DNA of 64,000 nt from Alligator mississippiensis (Eukaryota > Chordata > Crocodylia > Alligatoridae): contig NC_081833.1 in assembly GCF_030867095.1 (NCBI RefSeq), positions 74,405,395-74,469,394 of the forward strand. Direction: 5' to 3'. The notes under the pieces were generated by a model. That model worked only from the letters and a program-made list of their open reading frames with translations, was not told the origin of the DNA and did no database searches. Position numbers and translations under genes: made by a program. This document shows, piece after piece, positions 12,298-27,200 of the stretch. The stretch's first letter is position 1, and the number at the start of each line of letters is the position of its first letter.

Positions 12298-15200
12298 CTG
12301 GAAAAAAAGAGGAGAGAGAAGTCAGCTTCCATTGCAGAACGGGCAGTGTGCCGTGGGATGAATCACCGGCTTGTGCTTCCTCGTACTCAACACACACCGA
12401 TTCCTAAAAAGGAAAAAAATAACCCCTCAAAGCTCACAACCGTGCCCAGCTGCCCCTGCTTTACAACTTCCCACTTCCTGTACCACTCCCCCGAAAACAG
12501 ACAGCCTGGTGCTGTATACCGAATGCCACCCCGAAGGATAGCATACCACTGATTTCAAGGTTTGGCATATTCGGGCTATCAAGTGATAAGTCGTGACCTG
12601 TCCAGGCGAGGGGGATAAAAGGGGCGTGGGTTGCAAGCCTCCCTTGTCCTTGCCTTAGGTTTTGTGGCATGTGGTCTCTGTAGACTGGAAGCTCGCTGGG
12701 GCAGACACCTACCTGCCTAGGACTAAAAACAATGACTGCTACTGTTCTTATTAAGCACGTGGCTTCAGTCCCCGCTAAGCCAATCCAATTACTCTTGTGA
12801 TCGAGCCTAGTTGCATATAATCGCCACGTACATACAGCCCCTGAGGCTATTTCTAGCATTGGCGACATATACCGTATTACTAATGGCCCTGAGGCCACTG
12901 CGCTGTTACTGTACACACACGAAGGGACAGTCCCTGCCTTGAAGCACTAGCAGTCTCAGTACACAAGACAAGAAAGTGTGGGAAAGGAAGGAGAAGCAAC
13001 TTGCCCTGAAGAAGGTCATTGGCAGAGCTGGGAAGAGAACCAAGGTCTCCCAAGCCCGTGTCCAGGATCTCATACTGCCTCCAGGCACAGACACAAAGCA
13101 AAAGAAAACTCTCACGGATCAAAAAAGACGCATTTCCGACAGGACACCATCACATCGTTCTTCTCGCCAGGTTGCCTTTCTAGTCTTATCCTAGAAAGAT
13201 GCTCACGTAGTAGTAGGACCAGGGTTAATAGTGGGCCGTACACTAAATGCAGTCCATCCTATAGGGCTCTCCTTCCCTTCCTCCCTGACACCAAGCACAT
13301 CCCCTCTCTCCCATGCACAGGACCCCTTCGCCAACTTATGAGCTCGGACCCGGCACCATATCCAGGATGGTAGCTACCGCACTCCCCAAAAAACAGCTGA
13401 TTGCAATATCCGCCTTTAGCTGCCACATTGCATCCAGGTTAACTCTCATCCTTTCACCTGCGGACCCTGGTTTATTTTTAGTCTTTGGAAAGGTGGAAGG
13501 GAGGCTCCCCAAACAGGCTACATACAGTGCTGCTACATACCAGCTTCTCCTGCAGCACAATTAGAAAGGACAAGAAAGGAAGCAGGATACTACCGAGAGC
13601 AGTGGTGACATTCGAGCGCAGCATGCCCGCGGCCTGCCCTGATCGCGGCACTGAACTCACCGGCTTTCCCAGTGGAAAGGATGGGAAGGCAGCGCTGCAT
13701 CGAGCATGCCCCATCAGCTAGCATTAAAGAAAGTTAATGGGGAAAGTGTCTGCATCTTGGCAGGGGAACTGACTGCCAGCCCTGGCACTTGGGAGGGTTA
13801 TGCTGGCATGCCAGCAAGGCAGATTACCATGATTTTAAAGAGGACTGTCTATGCCTCCCTCCCTTCAATGAATAGAGGCAGCGGAGCTGGCTGCACAGCA
13901 TATTGTCCTCAAGGGGCCTTCGGGAGAGGGTGATCCCACACACTGCCCAGCCATATGCAGGTCAGCTCTTCTCTTACTATTCATCCCACCGGTTTTCAGA
14001 AGCAGGGATGCTTAGTGTGGCGTCGGGACCCCGCGCTGCCCTTCCCCGCAAGCCAACACGCACGGTGCAGTTTGTAAACTGTGATCACGTCTTCGCCCAC
14101 CTTGACTCCGGGTTTCTTACAGCGCTGCCACAACTTTTGGAGTCCCAAGCAGGGATTGGGACCCTGCTACAGGAGGCATCACACAGACAATGAATGAGCT
14201 GCCTTGGGCTATGAACAACTCTGCCCCGGGCTATGAACAACTCTGCCCCATCACCCCCCGGAGGAAGCAGGCGTGGGTGTGATGCTTTCTGCAGACACGG
14301 GGGCGGTTGCTCCATTGCAGGGGTCGGGTAGCAGCGTGTTTCCATCCCTTCAAGAGGGGGAGAGAGGAGGGGAGCCCCACGGCTCAGACCTGGAACAGCG
14401 TATGCACTCACAGACCTCTCCGGCCTGTTTGTCTGAAGCGATTAAAAAGATGACCTGCCTCCTCTTCAGCCACTGGAAACAGCCAGCCCGGGGCAGCGGG
14501 CAGACAGGTCATCTAAGGTTACGTCTGCACCCACTGGGGCAGGCAGGAGCCTTTTCAGCCTGTATCACGGTGCACGCTATTCAGAGTGGACAATCCTCCA
14601 TCTCCAGGCCCCCCAGCTGGCAGACCCCGAGCCAACGTGTCCTCCAGGCTACAACACAGGATATTTTATATGCCGGCTAGCAATGCATTCACACTACGCA
14701 GGGGCTGCCAGCCAAGGGTCTCCAACAGCTGACTCAGCCTCAAAGACTTCCTGTGGGGTGGGAGGAGGAAAAACCAACACGCTGAAATGCAAATCAGTAA
14801 AGCAAAGTGTGGAGGTGGGGATGGAGGAGAAGGTTTTAAAATATTTTTGGAGTTTTTCTTCCCCCCCCACCCTGACTTGCATGGGGCTGGGGTCTGACAA
14901 AGCAACGTGCTGGGTCTGCTTGTATCGCATCCCGGGGGGCTATGTTCGGGGAGCGCATCCAGCAGCACACGGCATGTCTGATCAGCCCCGGCATGTCCGA
15001 ACGCGGCTGTGCCTCTGCCCTGCCACACCTGGAGGCTGACTCAGGTTTGTGGTACAGCCTCCCACAGAACAGGCATGGATCTGACAGCAAGGCTCAGCCT
15101 CACTCTCACTGCTCGAGCAAATAATGAGTGTGATGGGATTTCCTGGTGACTCACACCACTGCCACACAAGGGAAAAATTGCATCATTCATTCACAAGGCT

Positions 15201-18200
15201 TCGAGGCTCCTTTGTAGTCACCGCATGGTAGGGACATGGGGCAGACCGTGCGGGTTTACCCTCCAAACGCCACGCGCTTAAGGGCTGCAACAGGAGCTTG
15301 AAGGCTGAACCGAATTAGTGCGAAACAGAGGAGAGGCCAGACACTGAATCGGGAACAGACTTCCCAAGGAGGGGTGCAGTCCCCAACCTTGGAAGTCTTC
15401 AAGAGGGGCCTGGACAGACGCCTTGCTGACCGCAGCATCATTCCTGCCCAGAGCAGGGGGGTGGACATGATGATTTTTCGAGGTCCCTTCCAGCCCTTCA
15501 CTTGTACACGACTGCATGATAATGGATAGATTTTTTTCCCCTTAAAAGGTCGAGCTTCTGGAGTCATGTGAATGAGCAGGAATATTTCAGCTGAAAGGAA
15601 AACACCCCACTCTGCCAGCCCTCAGGGTGGTAGAGGAACGCCTGAAAGACGTGACCCCATCTGGGAGAAATGACTGCAAACCAGAAGGCAAATAAAAAGG
15701 ACCCCAAATGAGGTTTTTACTTGGTTTGCTTTAGCTTTCTGTTTTTTAACATCCGATTCACAGGCCGAGCCGGTGGTTCTGCGGGGTCTGGTCGGAGACC
15801 ATGAACCGTCCTGCTTGAATTGGCAGTGAACATCATGTCAGGACTCCTTGAACCCCTCTTTTGTGGGCAGATGTGCAACAACCCGGGCTGCAGCGGCGGC
15901 ACCCCGTCTTTCTGGGCTCAGCTCCCCACCTCGTGCAACTGGGGGGGACGGCTCTGGCTGACCTGCCGCGACTTCCAGGAGAGAGCAAACGGACGGGACC
16001 TGCGCACGCCGTACTGAGCTGAAAAGCCCTCCTTCTCCACAACTTTGAGCCCTTATCACAGCTGTTTTGTTGCAGACTGTCCCTGGAAGATACACGCACT
16101 GCTGCACCTCCTGAGAAAGGCCTGACCTTGAGCCCCTTCGGCAGGAAGAGAAGCAGGCAGCGCTATCAAAGGTTGGCAGGATTACGGCGGAGAGATAGCT
16201 ACCCTATCGCCCTGCTGCAACGCGTCTGCTTTAGAGGGTTTTCTCAGAAGGGGCGCTGTCATGTTAGCTCTTTTATAAAGTGCTCCTGTCTTAAGTTAAG
16301 CCTATGGGGAAGGGGCAGAGGACATCCTTAACTCACGGTATATTGGGCATTAACACAGTAAAGACTCAGACCTGTGGGCTGCGCACGGGGCCAAGACCTA
16401 CATTCAATCACCGGCTCGCAATATGCCAGGGTCTGATGCGAGCCCCAACTTCCGTGCCTCAGTTTCCCCAGCGATAAAACAGGAACCTCACCACCCAGCT
16501 GTCACAGAAAGTAATGCTCGCAGAGCGCTCTCAGCGTCAGAGGCGCTATGCAACGTGCTAAGTAAATGTTATTATCTCTGCGACCAGAGACACAAACACA
16601 TAATAGACACTCAGATAAAACAGCATCTGTTCATTTTTACGAGTCCTGAGGACACGTTTCAGGGGCGTTCGACTCCTTAGGCTGTCACACTTGTAACAGG
16701 ATGGGATTCTTTGATGCCGAAAGGTTTATTCCTTTGATTTGAGAAGCTATCCATTTGGCAGCGGGCTTTGAGGAACAGTCATTTACCAAGGGAAACTCTT
16801 CCCTTCCATCTCCGTTCCACATGCATTAGCTAATCGCTTTACGGGAACAAAAGGGGGGTGGGTGCTGCCTTTCCAGTGGAGGGCAGCTCTGGCTGGCCAC
16901 CCCAGCACCATGCACTGGCTCAAAGCAGATTTAGTCATCCCAAGAATAAGAACTTGAGCTCAAGCTGAATTTACACAGCACTCCCTCTCCGACGGCTTTA
17001 CATAATCAGGATAACGGGAGCCACAAAGCCGCTGGGAGGACAAGTGGAAGGGAAGAGGCAGCAAGCCAGCTTGAAAATAGGGTGATTTTTCTTTTCAAGA
17101 TATTAAAAGGGCCTGCTCACAAGTCTCCGTGCACCACGGCAGACCTTAATACAGCTACTCTAGGTTGCCTGAACTGGGTGGGGGGAAGCTCACGGCTTTT
17201 CAGGCTGGTAGGTTCTGCAAGCACATTCGAGGAAAAGGACCACGGACCCTACAGCGGTGGTCCCCAACCTCCACGGGCAACAATCCCGTGATACAGGAAG
17301 CCCTGTACTTTGCTCTCCCCGTCCCCTCCAGTTCTCCGCTGCCCCACAGGACAGTCCCCGAGTTCAGTTTGAAATGTTTTTAATTGCCTGCAAGCTAGTA
17401 CCACTGCACGAAGGGCAACAGCCGTCGAGAAGAGAAAGGCTGGCCTAGCGATGACGGGACTGCACTAAGATGCAGCCAGTTCTGCCACCGTTTCCCTGCA
17501 GGATCTTGGGCACGTCATTTAATGTGCACCTCATCTGAAAGTGGAGATCGCGTCCTACTGCCCATGGCGGACGGAGAACACACCTCACGCTGCGTGCTAT
17601 AGTACTCTAAATTACCCGGCCTCCAAACCAAATACAAAGGTCAGGTCCTTTGGGGGTTTTTATTCATTTCGCAGGATCATCATCTTGTGCTCTCTTTATC
17701 ACATGTGAGCACTGTAAATAAATCCCTTCCAAATGGGCTGAAGGACTCCTACAATTGCCAAAGAGCAGAGGACTGTGAAGACAGCCCACATGCAACAACG
17801 GCTCTGGCGTCTGGAATCCGGTAGATCCGCCCGGCGGTCCTGCCCAAAGCAAACATTGCATGAAAGGAAGGAAGGGAAGGGAAGGTAATTGCATCATGCA
17901 TGCCATGCTGGCCCTTCCCCTTCACGGGAAGGCGCTGCAGTGGCACCAGACATCTGGAAAGCAGAGTCACACTCAGGGAAGTCATAGCTGTTCACTGGGA
18001 TTGACTGGGTTTGGGCCAGGGGGAACAGCACCCTCAGGATGACTCTGAATACGAGTGAACCACAAGCTGCCTTTGGCTGACTCTCACCCAGAGAAAAGGG
18101 GGAGGATTCTGCTTCCCTGCCCTGCAAATCAAGCATAGCACGTAAAATGGAGCTTGCAAATGGCAGGAATAAGATCCTTTGCTCACTATTCACATTAGAG

Positions 18201-21200
18201 ACTCTGAGCCCCCTATAGACATGGAGGAATGAAGCCTCAAGATGCTGCAAGGATGTGAAATGGGTATAAAAATGGCATGGTGCATGAGTGGTAATACCAC
18301 TCGTTCACATACCACTCGCTGCAGGACTTGGAGGCCTGGGCTTGCAGTGCTTATTGCAACGCTCCTTTGTGCTCACACAGCTCTCCGAATCGCTGCATGG
18401 CTGTGAAGAGGTAATGAAGCTAAATAACACGAGCTAAAGAAGCATCTTCATTCCAGAGCTATAAAAAAGACCGAGCAGGCTGCAGTGCTGCGCTGGGAGG
18501 TGGACGCATGGTAGGGAAGAAAGGGAGTTCACACCCTTTTACAGCCTCAGCCGAAGTGAGGTCAACCTAAAAAAGTTGGTGCTATATATCTATCTACTTT
18601 GGTTAGTCTATAAGGTGCAAATCTACCCTGCTTTCTATTGAGAAAGGAAGCGCCAAGTTCAGGACCACAGAGGTTACAGCCTTCCTGAAGTGGGGTGATG
18701 CTCCTGTGCAGCACGGAGAGGCACGGTGCAGACTCGCATTTGATGCAGGTGCCCAGTGCTGCCAATTGGAAAGCACGGGGCAATGGGTGCCCGGTGCTGC
18801 CAGCTGCTGCATTTCGACATGCCTACGTTGAGCAGCTGTCCACATTTCCCTACACAGGAAAGCTGTCACCTTTCCTGCTCACAAGTACTCCCAGAACAGC
18901 ACCCAGCTCTTTTTAAACAGGAGGGCGCTGTGTCGCCTTCTCTTCCCGTTACCAAAGTGGTGGCGAGGCCTGAGCGGCTTTGCTGGGAAGGCGGATGCAA
19001 CCAGGCTTCAATACCTGTAGCAGACACAAGACAAGTTGAACTCATTGCAGTCAGGAAATATAAGGTGAAGGTAACAGCAGCATTCGGCACAAGCAGGGAC
19101 CTGATGCTTTAAAGGAGGGCTGTCTCACTGCTAGCACGTGGCCCCTGAACCACAAATGGCTCATAGGCCCCGGAGACAGCCTCCCCTACTTCCAGGAGGG
19201 GCAGGGCTGGGGGCCGGCTAGCGCAGCCTGCAAGACACCTCCCATGCAACCATGCCCACGAGCCGCACGCGAATGACTCGCGGGTTAGCTTATACGACAG
19301 GGTTTGCAACATCACAATCAAGAAAACCCTGATTCGATGCGCAGTGAGACACGCGGAGCGGGTGAGGAAGGGAGGACAGCCTTAAAACAGTACAAATGGA
19401 AAAGCACGCCTAAATTCAGATTAAACCTAGACATATGCTGCGATGGTTGAAACCAAACTGCGGTGGCAGCTTGTAGCAGAGAAACAGGAAACCAAACTGA
19501 CTGAAAAAACACAAAATTGGGCGGCTCCATTCTCACCAGGTAAAGCACGGGGAGCGAGAACAGATGGTCTAAAAGGAGACAAGCAGTGCTTTGCATCCAG
19601 CATGTGATGAGATCTTTAACAGGTGCTTATTATCTTGACTGTGAAACAGGCTTTAAAAAGAAACTTCCCACATCACCAAGGCAAATACAAGAAAACTAAT
19701 GGAACCGGCAAAACGAGTGGCTTTGTGTATTAATGTCTTTAAGGCTGTCCCGAAGCAAAGGGACTCGGGCTGGTTGTTGACAATGCAACCAGAGGCATCG
19801 GTACAGGAAGGATACGGGCGCCTTATTGATGAGTTAGGGAGAAGCAGCCCCACGTTTGTCTTAGCACCACGTTTGCTGGCTTTCTAATATGCAGTGGTGG
19901 GAAAAACATGCAAAAAAGGAGCATGAGAACAGGGGATGAGCAGGAAAGATGCTCATGATGGCAACAAGCCCTCTGAGAAACAGCAGAAGAAAAAAAAGCT
20001 AGCCCTGGATAGAGGTTGCACCTTCCTGCTTAAATAAAAGCAGGCCATAAGACTGAGGGCAGGACTTCTAACAGCAAGCTGGTTTCCAACCCCAGTGTTG
20101 TCACCACCGGCTCACGTTCCCCATGGACCTGCCGAGGATTTCATCCTCCGTAGCTTCTCTGAATCTGCAATTCTCTGAAAGTAAACCGACAAGTAATTAT
20201 TTCGGGTGTCTTCCCAGAGCCAGCAGAGGAAGACAAACAGCCCAGCACCACCACTGTGAAACATTCAAATGCGCAACAGGGCTCCCGAGTGTAATAAAGG
20301 ACAACTTGCAGGAGCGCGGTGTTTGTCACTGCCCAATTGCTACGGCACCTCGAGCAACGTGGTATCACGGGACCACAGCATTCGAGCCAACCTGTCCACA
20401 TCAGTCAGAGCTACCTGCAGATACCAGCTACGAGAGTTGCTATTTTGGCTTAAAGGGGAAAAAAAAAATTGTACTTTTAGTTGCAAAGCCCTTAGGCTTG
20501 ACTCTGCAGGGAAGTCTCATGACTGGTTGCTAATAAATGCACAGAGGCATGGAAATTGGTTATCTTTAAAAGAAAAAAAGGGTTATTAAAAGGGGTGGAG
20601 GGGAAGCAGAGCTGATTTTTTCATTAAACAGTCCACCCAACGAAATGTCACCTTTTCAGTGACAGATAACTCAGAAGCTTAAGGGTATTTTACCTGTGCA
20701 AAGCGCCATATCTGCGCCAAGGTAATAACTCTCATGGGTGATCTCTTGGATTGCACCAACTGCATAATAGTAACTTTTCTAGTAGGTGAACAACTATTAG
20801 ATTTGCCAAGAGGCTTCTCCAGCACACGGTGAATTTACCCCTACTCTGACCTATCTGCATGTTGAATTGGAGAACCTGCACCCCTGCTACATCAGAAGAG
20901 GAATTTAGCCAGGGCGTTGCATGCAATTGCACCTCCAGCTGAAGGCTTCTCCTGGTGTTACCCTCAGGTCTAGAAACACCAGGTTGATTTTCAGTGAGGA
21001 GACTTTGCCTTCTCCGATCTGGCTGTTCTCCACGCAGCCAACGATTCCCCACGTTCAGCAGAAACCCTTGGGGATGTGGCTGCACCACAGCATCCAGCAA
21101 CAAGTTCAGGATTGCAAACTCCTGACACCTTCCAAGCAGGATTTAACCCAGATCCCATTAACAGGACTGCCTCGTAGAGAGCCAGGACTCAGCCCAGCAT

Positions 21201-24200
21201 GCCGGCTGGCAACGCACCGCTTTCTGACCCGTTGTGCCGGGTCTGTCGGCCGCGCTGGACACTTGGACCTCGAGACGCTTGGGATGTCTGAAATCCCGAG
21301 TTAAAAATGAAATAAAAGCTTGAAGGGGATTGTAGTGAGTTTCTCTGAAAGCACCTTCCCATTTATGAGTGCTTCGAAATGCTTAACCCTGAAGGTGAAA
21401 ATACACAGCATTCACGGGGAATCAGAGTGAACGGGGCGTTTTTGTAGAAGCCAAGACACAAGTGCCAAGAAGTGGAGTAACTCAGTGCTGTGCTACCAGG
21501 GTCCATAATACCCCTGCCCCCCACCCTCCTGCCTGAGCTCAGCTGATGTCAGTAGCTATTTCCATTAATACTACTCTCTCTAATTAAATAAGGATTTAAA
21601 AACGTAATCTAAGTCTTGCAACCTTAGCTATGTAGCCACGGCTCCAGCAGAGGCCCTTTCCTCCCAGCCTGATCAAGCAAGTGCACATTTCAGGGTGCAG
21701 CTTAGTTATTTAATCCACCTTTCTGAAAATCTTCAAAGCTTCACATCATCCTTGTCTGGACAGATTAATTCTGAATGTCGACTCTGCAGAATAAACCTGC
21801 CTAAAACAGACAAGTGGAAGACTTACTTTGTGCCTATTTGCCGGCAGAGAGCACCCAGCGGGCACGTCTATAGGAGACGCCGACTGCGCAGTAGAGTCGT
21901 TTTAAAGATGTTCGCTGGCGCGACTGCGCAGCAACTCCGGTTAATGTGCATTTATTTAGTAGCTGATTATACAAGTACTAAATAAATGCACCATTAGCCA
22001 TGGCACAGTAGCGTCTTGTGTAGACACGTCCAGTGAGTCTGCAACCTAGGCGTGACTCCACTGCTGAGTAGCTGTGTCACTGAAAAACCAACCATAAAAG
22101 CAGAACATGTCAGGGAAAGACACGCTTATATGCTGCAAACACTGTTTTTCCACTGAAACGTTGCCATGTTTCATTGAACATTTAATTTTCTTTGTCTTAT
22201 GGGCTGTGGCTGCAAATCCACAAGATGCTCAAAGCGCACGTTCAGATGCTTTTGCACAATCAGGGTTGCTGGTGCGATCCAGCTGCTTAAAAATAACACA
22301 ATACTTGTGAGGATGTTGATTAATTAAGCGCCTACTCCCCAGGGCACGCAGCGGTTCATACAGTTCAACCCAGCGTTGACGGCTGCAGACTCTTCAGCTA
22401 TTGGACTCTACAGAAAAGGGATATATGGAAAGCCAATTGATCGCTGAACTCACAGGGCTGCATTTGCACGAGGGATGCCTGCCATATTTGTAAGGGGAAG
22501 GAAAGGAATCTGCAAAATCTCCAAGAAGATTAACGTGCGACAGTTTTGGCAGCAGCAGATTACTGCAGCCTCAATAGCTGGGATATTAGTGGCAGATTAG
22601 CATATGTAATTAATGAGTGCCAAAATGGTTTAAAAGCTAAGAAAACAGTCATTGGTTTGACACATAAAGTCCAGAATAAAATATATCCGGACCCAATGAG
22701 GAGGATTTTTCATTTGCTGCTGAGCAGGGCAGTTTAATTTCAAAGATCTTGTGGAAAATGATTTAAGTGGAGGTTAAAGATTATCATATAGTAACTAAGT
22801 AGAGCATTTGCAATGGGCCATAAATCGGGAATGCAACTGGGTAGAGAACACAAGGGTTTCAGGATGGCTGTGGTGAGGAAGCATTTAGGCCCAGTGTGAT
22901 TCCAGGTGTACAAAGCAGATTTGGACTGGCACCTCCTTGCCTCTCAGAGCACCTCTACCTAGCATATTCTTTGCTACTTCTAGGGGAATTGTGCCACTTT
23001 TATCTATTGACCTCTGTGCATGCAAGAGGCATGCAGACATCAATTGACAGTAACACTCAGGGGTGTAGAGGATTTCTGGGAATCCCGCGTCTGCATTTCT
23101 GCGCTCTCAGAAAAGCTCTCTGCAAACTGGAGAGAGTCCAGTGGAGGGCGATGCATATGGCTGGCACACATGACTGGTGAGGAGGGGCTGCAGGAACTGG
23201 GTTGATTTAGTCTGCAAAAGAGAAGACTGAGAGGGATTGAATAGCAGCCTTCACCTCCCTGCAGGGGGTTGCAAAGAGGATGGAGCTGGGCTGATCTTGG
23301 TGGGAGCAGATGTCAGGACAAGGAGCAATGGGCTCCAGCTGCAGCCAGGGGAGTTGAGGTTGGATATTAGGAAAAACTTTCTCCCAAGGAGGGTAGTAAA
23401 GCACTGGAATGGGTTACCCAGAGAGGTGATGCACTCTCCATCCTTGGGGGTTTTGCAGACCCAGGTAGACGAAGCCCTGGCTGGGATGATGTAGTCGGAG
23501 CTGGTCCTGCTTGGAGCAGGGGGTTGGACTGGATGTGACCTCCTGAGAGCCCTCATTTTCCATGATTCACGTTGTTTATTATGCCGAGCTCCTGTGATTT
23601 TTTGGAATGAAGATTTCTGAGAGGTGTACAAATTCAACTGAAGATGTTTAATGTACACGACAGCAAACTGGACTGAATAGAGCTTTTCATTAAAAAAAGA
23701 ATATGACACAGCGGTACAAGACAGGAGAGGTACCTTTGAGGTCATCTGTTGCCCAGGACAACTGCTGTTCTCAGAAAGAAAAGGAAATGGAAGGTTTATA
23801 TTGCTATATTTTTTAAACAAATGGATATGCCAGGATTAACAAATGGAAGGTATTTGAAATGAGAAATATTTAAATATCATAAAAAAAAAATGTGTATATA
23901 TTGAAAAAAAACTGCTTAGAAACCAAGAGAAAAAGGAGGAACGTGGAAAAAGTGTTGATGGCCATGTCAAGACTGGAATGCAAAATTACATCTCGCCATG
24001 GAGGCAAAAGATGTCTTCTTGAGAACAGTACCCCTCCAAAAAAGGGGGAATGGCAGCAACCTGATGAAAAGCCCACTAAATCTAAGATACTTATATAGTG
24101 GCAGCCGTGCACGTGTGCGTAGCTGGAAAACAGAGTGCTGAACCTGCCACAAGAGAACTACTACAGTGTGCCAATAGTGGGGGTTGGAATAATTGATAGG

Positions 24201-27200
24201 AACACTATAAAAGCCGCTCCGAATCATGAAGTCCCTATATGTCATTTCACTCTTTGGGAATAACCCCTTCAAACCACACGCAGGCTGAATCCCTGACTTC
24301 CCATTTCACGTGACGGTACGTGTGACCGTGACGATACTTAAATAAAAGGTGAGATCAGAACTGACCATGTGCAAGCTGCACTGTCGTGGGTCTGGTCATC
24401 ACAAAAGTAGCTCGTCCTTCTGGTCACCAACCCAGCCCTGCTTATTTGTAAGACTTCATCAAGGTGTTTGGGTGAAAACAAGTGTCAACCATTGGGTTTT
24501 GGGGGAGCTAATCCCTCCAATGATTATTTATGTGTGATTTGTCATGGAATTCGGCACGTTTCTTCCCCTAGATTGGATGACTAAAACTTTTCAGAACAGA
24601 GGAATCCGAATGATGATCAATGAGCAATGGGTAAGGAAAGCAGCTACAAAGTCCTGGACAAAAACCTGCTACAATTTACTCAACTTTCAGAATGGACACT
24701 CAAAAACCCAACATTTCCTTGAATCCTCATAAATAACGAGCAATCCTGCATTAATCAGACTTGTCTCTTAATCATAAAGCATGCTCACAAGTCCTTTTTT
24801 TAAACAAATGTATCATTTTCCATGTACAGAATCTGATTATGAAGGGGGTTGTCTTAAATTTGAAGCCGTCTTGGATTTGGGTAACTACGGTAGCAAGTCT
24901 AGCGACCTGTTTTTTCATTCAACTCCCCGACTCCAGTAATGTTCTGGTGGGGATGATCCTTGCAGTTCAAAACCAACACAACAAGGACCTCCTTTGTTAC
25001 TGGAGCATGAATGTAAAAGGTCACAGTCTGCGGATACACAAACTTGATGAAGAACGAGTCCAGGGTAGGTGAAAGGAGTGAATAAGCTGGCCTGTTACAG
25101 CCAGGACAAGGGCATGGAGGATCCCAGAGCATCCTTGGCTTTGGAATATGTGGCAACATCTGTGTCTGGGGTGCAAATTTCTCAAGTCCTCCAGGCCTTG
25201 GAAAACCTCACTGCAACACTGAGCTGTGAGCACTCCCGCAGTGATGGACAGGTTTGAGCAACCATTTAACAAACCTGACTGTTAGCAAGTCACGCTATAG
25301 CTTCCACTTGCTAGGTCCTCATGTTTTACTGCTGTTTCATACGGAGGTCTTGGCTCCCTGGGAACAGTCAAGTGGATTCCAACAAAAAATTAAACAAAAA
25401 AAAAAAATCAAAGTTCTGGTAATTAGGGAAGAAACATTTGTTTGTAGCTGCATTGCCTGACAAAATCTTTTAAACTAAATTAAAAGGAGACCAATGTAAC
25501 CAAAAGCATACGCAGAAGAGTAGCCTAAGGGGAAAGGGATTAGTTTAAAGAGGAACCACATGGAAATGATGCAGATCCTGAGACCCAGGAAGGGTGGAAC
25601 GAACTCTGCTCCAAGAAAACCACTTTTACTTGCGAGCAGACGAAGCGTAGAGACGCTAAAATCACTCAGCAGAGGAAACCACAGAGGACCAAGAGCCAGG
25701 ATCCCATCACTGACTGACCAGCTCATGGCCCTGGGCTGGGTACTTACTCCCTGCATCTGCTTCCCAGTCTTGTGGAATGGGAAGTTAAGCTATCCCAGCC
25801 GTCAGGATGCTGGAAAGCACGCTGAAGATACCCATCACATGGTAAACTCCTAGCACTTACATTCAAAGTCTGCAATACGGAGCATGGTACTAGGACAGCT
25901 AAGACTGCTCCCTATAAGATGTAGAGGACCTTGCTCTGCTCTGCATTCACACCAAGTCAGGACCTTGCTCTGGATTCACACCTCTGCTGACCCAGCTCTT
26001 AACAGTGCTGTGAGCTGGGGAGTCAAAGCAGCTGAATCTGATGCTGGCTACATCATACCTTTCCACGGCACTGACTCTCTCACCTGGCCTGCTTGACCCA
26101 CGCTAGCCTAATTCACCACGTGCACTTCAGCAGCCCTTTCACCTTGTTGCCCTGCAAAGCAAGACTTCAATGCAAAGTCATTAAAAATGCAGTATCTATG
26201 TCACTGCAATGCTTTTAGTTCCTTCGCGCGCACACACCCCCCGGCACTGCCGTTTGCAGAATGAACTCTCATTGCATATTGACAACACCACCACCGATAC
26301 AAGAGGAGGATGTTCCCCCTTCGCAGCGCAGGTTCGGCAGCACTGTTTCCTAACCGAACCTTACTGCTTTCAGTAAGGTGACACTTCCCTACAGCTTGTA
26401 ATGAATTAAAAATCCGGCTGACTTAAAAAAGAGAGTGAGAGGGGTGGCTGGGGGTGCCTGGCTTCCATTTCCCTCAACACACCTGACCGCGTGGCTGTGA
26501 AATGAGGCATTTCAGGCCTGGCACTGTGGAAAACGTACAAGCCTGACTTGCACAATCTGCAGCGTGGTTGGTATTTCCAGCCAGGCCGGGGTTGCATCAG
26601 CAAACCGCTCCAAGTGCCTGTGCAGGTCTGGGGCAGCCGGCACATGGATGAGTCAAAGGGAATGCCCCCTCCCACCACTGCAGCTCTCAGTGGCCCTCAA
26701 TCCACCCAGAGAGGAGGAGTCTCATATGAAAATAGTCTGTTTAGAGACTACACCTGATTTCATCACCCAACTTCAAAAAATAAAATAAAATAAAGCAGGT
26801 TACCCAACTGGAGCATCTCTCCCCTGCCAGGCCTTTAAAGCCCCCCTTCTCCAAACTACACCCACAGGGAAGGGCTGTGCTCGTATTCGGAGAGGACTGG
26901 GCTGGAGGGTTACGCTCGGAGATGGCAGGGGAAGAAAGGCACAACACAAGCCCTACGTGTGGGAGACAGGGTGACTTTTAATGGGGCAAAGGGGCTAGAT
27001 TTTGACAGGTCTGCAAACCTCAAAACAGGGGCAAAGGATTTGGAAGGGCGCTCCCTGCACTGCAAAGGGTCCCACGGGGTCATTCACACCGAGCCCTCAC
27101 CCCCGAGCCACACAACACCCGCAGAAATAAAGAACTGCTGGAGGGGAGAAGAGAGTGCCCCCCACCCCCAGGACTGCAGCCTTTTGCACGTGTCTGGCCA

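Noticed and set aside
24300..24345. TTCACGTGAC and nearby ACGTGTGACCGTGACG, resembling an E-box/CLEAR element
   Set aside because: CACGTG occurs many times in this window; a single match is not informative.
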